A stretch of DNA of 7,194 bases from CAYJXJ01 sp964374095. GTDB taxonomy: Bacteria; Elusimicrobiota; Elusimicrobia; UBA1565; UBA9628. The notes under the pieces are model-generated. The model had not been told where the DNA came from. It made no database searches and saw nothing but the letters and a program-made list of their open reading frames with translations. The stretch's first letter is position 1; every line of letters begins with the position of its first letter. A program made the translations under genes and the position numbers. This document shows positions 5,940-7,194 of the stretch, piece after piece. Location: the NCBI GenBank assembly GCA_964374095.1, contig CAYJXJ010000212.1, positions 1-7,194 on the forward strand, written 5' to 3'.

Positions 5940-7037
5940 TCACGGCGGGGCAAGCCGCCTCGGGCCGAATCGTCGGCGGGCCAGTCTCAGATTGTGGGGC
6001 CGGCACAAAAGCCGAATATTGGCCGCGTCGTCGGACTTGCCGCCGAGCGCCCATGGGATCACATGGTCGAATTGCAGCCAATCCCCGCTTTCGCAACGGC
6101 GTCCGTCCGGGGCCATGTAGGCGCAGCGCCCGCCGTCGCGCCTCCAGACCTCGGACTTGACCGCCGCGGGTATGCGGCGGGAGCGCGGCCGGCCCCCGGG
6201 CTTCGCGCCGTCCCTCGGCGCGGATGGGGCCGCCGTCCCCGTAGCATTCCAATCAATCACAGGCAGGGACTGTCCCGCGGCGCGGGTCGGAGGGCGGCCG
6301 AGCCCGCCTTCCGGAGGGGGCGGCGGCCGGCGTTTCGCCGCCAGCCGGTCCGGATCGATGCGGTCCAGGAGCTTGCCCACGGCCTCCTTGAGGAGGTCCT
6401 CCAGGCGCCCCGACGGAAACTTGTGGCGGCGCAGGCGGCGCAGCCGCTCGACCATGGCGAGAAACTCATCATCGGCGGTGAATGCCAGCCGGATTCTCGA
6501 AGGCGGCGGCAGAATCTGGATCCCGCCGGAGCCGGGAGTCTCCGGAGCGCGGGAAGCCGGATCCGGGGGCGAGGCGGCGCTCGCGGGCGGCGGGAGGGGG
6601 ACCGGCAGGCGGCGGATCATGTCGCGCTCGGGCGCGCCGGCCGCGCCGCCCAGGCTTGAAACGAGCGCCAGCACTTCGCGCTTGCACGCTCCGGAAGCCT
6701 CCGTCAGCAGCCGGTCGCAGTTGTCGGCATCCAGATAGGGATAGAGCCGCATGACGGCGTCGAGGTGGAGCGCCCCGGACCTGAGGTCGGCCAGCACCCT
6801 CGGGAACTTCCGCGCCGCCCGGGCGGCGCGGATGCGCAGGAATGCCGCGGCCTGCGAATACCGCAGTCTGCCGGTGCAGTAGTCAAAGAGCGACGCATAG
6901 CCGCTGTCGAGCGCGATTTCCCGCCTGTCGGCCTCGGCCAGGTGTGCGACGATCTCGGCGACGTTCTCGCGCTCCTGGGATGCCAGGGCCTCCAGGCGGG
7001 CCGCCAACGCCGCATCGGTCAAGGGACTCAGGCTCAT
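5940..7037 (-). CDS. HNH endonuclease, DUF222/13E12-like
   Basis: The 365-aa product starts at ATG7037 (MSLSPLTDAALAARLEAL), chosen because related proteins typically begin this way. No good Shine-Dalgarno precedes it, and a GTG at 7139 would add 34 residues that look non-conserved. The helical N-terminal region (about 1-130) has the family pattern: EIVAHLAEADRRE, GYASLFDYCTGRLRYSQAAAFLRI, LRSGALHLDAV. A Pro/Ala-rich linker (about 144-180), a short helical domain (181-236) and a second Pro/Gly-rich linker (237-286) follow. The C-terminal HNH nuclease module (287-352) has the C305/C315 and C345/H348 zinc-type residues, D324-H325 and N340, and ends ...LLCRPHN. All expected HNH residues are present, so it should be able to bind metal and cut DNA; the biological target is unknown. 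It is not obviously linked to its neighbours. Such genes are often multicopy and may be mobile or phage-derived (family knowledge). Confidence 0.88.
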   Translation of the reverse strand: MSLSPLTDAALAARLEALASQERENVAEIVAHLAEADRREIALDSGYASLFDYCTGRLRYSQAAAFLRIRAARAARKFPRVLADLRSGALHLDAVMRLYPYLDADNCDRLLTEASGACKREVLALVSSLGGAAGAPERDMIRRLPVPLPPPASAASPPDPASRAPETPGSGGIQILPPPSRIRLAFTADDEFLAMVERLRRLRRHKFPSGRLEDLLKEAVGKLLDRIDPDRLAAKRRPPPPPEGGLGRPPTRAAGQSLPVIDWNATGTAAPSAPRDGAKPGGRPRSRRIPAAVKSEVWRRDGGRCAYMAPDGRRCESGDWLQFDHVIPWALGGKSDDAANIRLLCRPHNLRLARRRFGPRRLAPP

Positions 7038-7194
7038 GCCATCGATACGAGCGACCCCCCCAAAAAGTTCCCGAAATAATACGCCCCCGGCGCTCTCCAC
7101 GGGGGAGGGGGGCGATCGGACTTGGGCCGCCGTGAGCACCTGATAATCATCTAGAGGTTCCCTGCCAGAGGTGGTATCGTCTGTTTGGCAACGG
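7038..7194. other. Upstream region of the HNH gene to the window edge
   Basis: The region contains an inverted repeat, CGCCCCC (7082-7088) and GGGGGCG (7108-7114), with G-runs between and beside the arms. I could not identify a convincing minus-strand promoter. On the plus strand a GATAAT (7142-7147) and an AGAGGTGG (7167-7174) hint at a gene starting beyond the right edge, but the -35 spacing is poor and too little sequence remains to decide. Confidence 0.3.

Noticed and set aside
5665..6160. Plus-strand frames across the intergenic region and the end of the HNH gene
   Set aside because: No ribosome binding site or domain. Their apparent similarity to the minus-strand frame (VRFC...KTEHPA on both strands) is a direct consequence of the inverted repeat.

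Overview
The window is GC-rich bacterial DNA and looks chromosomal. It holds five well-supported protein-coding genes and several palindromic or repeated intergenic elements. The secreted and membrane-anchored proteins (LysM/FecR, CBM48, GH57-like) suggest an uncultured Gram-negative-type bacterium. The general look (LysM-FecR proteins, HNH endonucleases of the 'MSLSPLTD...' type, GH57-like proteins) reminds me of Elusimicrobiota or deltaproteobacterial lineages, but nothing here is diagnostic and I would not assign a phylum from it. No rRNA, tRNA, CRISPR array or transposase was found.

Layout. Positions 1-57 hold a nested palindrome, followed by a near-consensus sigma70-type promoter (TTGACA, 17-nt spacer, TATCCT). 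The promoter sits almost directly on the start of a plus-strand two-gene operon (90-3368). That operon encodes a membrane-bound hybrid-sensor-type histidine kinase (Cache-like sensor, HAMP, PAS, HisKA, HATPase) and, directly abutting it (TGAGTG), a secreted LysM-FecR-FN3-like envelope protein. No response regulator lies in the window. Positions 3369-3448 are a short gap between convergent genes.

The rest is on the minus strand. A coupled pair reads right to left. First comes a small membrane-anchored CBM48 (AMPK/glycogen-binding-like) protein (5710 to 5246). Then comes a secreted 568-aa protein (5155 to 3449) with a GH57-like but apparently catalytically degenerate N-terminal domain and a C-terminal glucodextranase-type beta-sandwich. 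The junction between them is a perfect 47-bp tandem duplication; each unit carries a strong Shine-Dalgarno and an ATGA stop/start overlap. Upstream of the pair is a perfect 18-bp inverted repeat (5727-5744/5766-5783). The last gene (7037 to 5940) encodes a DUF222/13E12-like HNH endonuclease, followed by a strong hairpin.

How they may work together (inference): the plus-strand operon looks like an envelope-sensing/peptidoglycan-associated module, and the minus-strand pair looks like an alpha-glucan-recognising, periplasmic or surface protein pair that binds rather than cleaves. The HNH gene seems independent of both.
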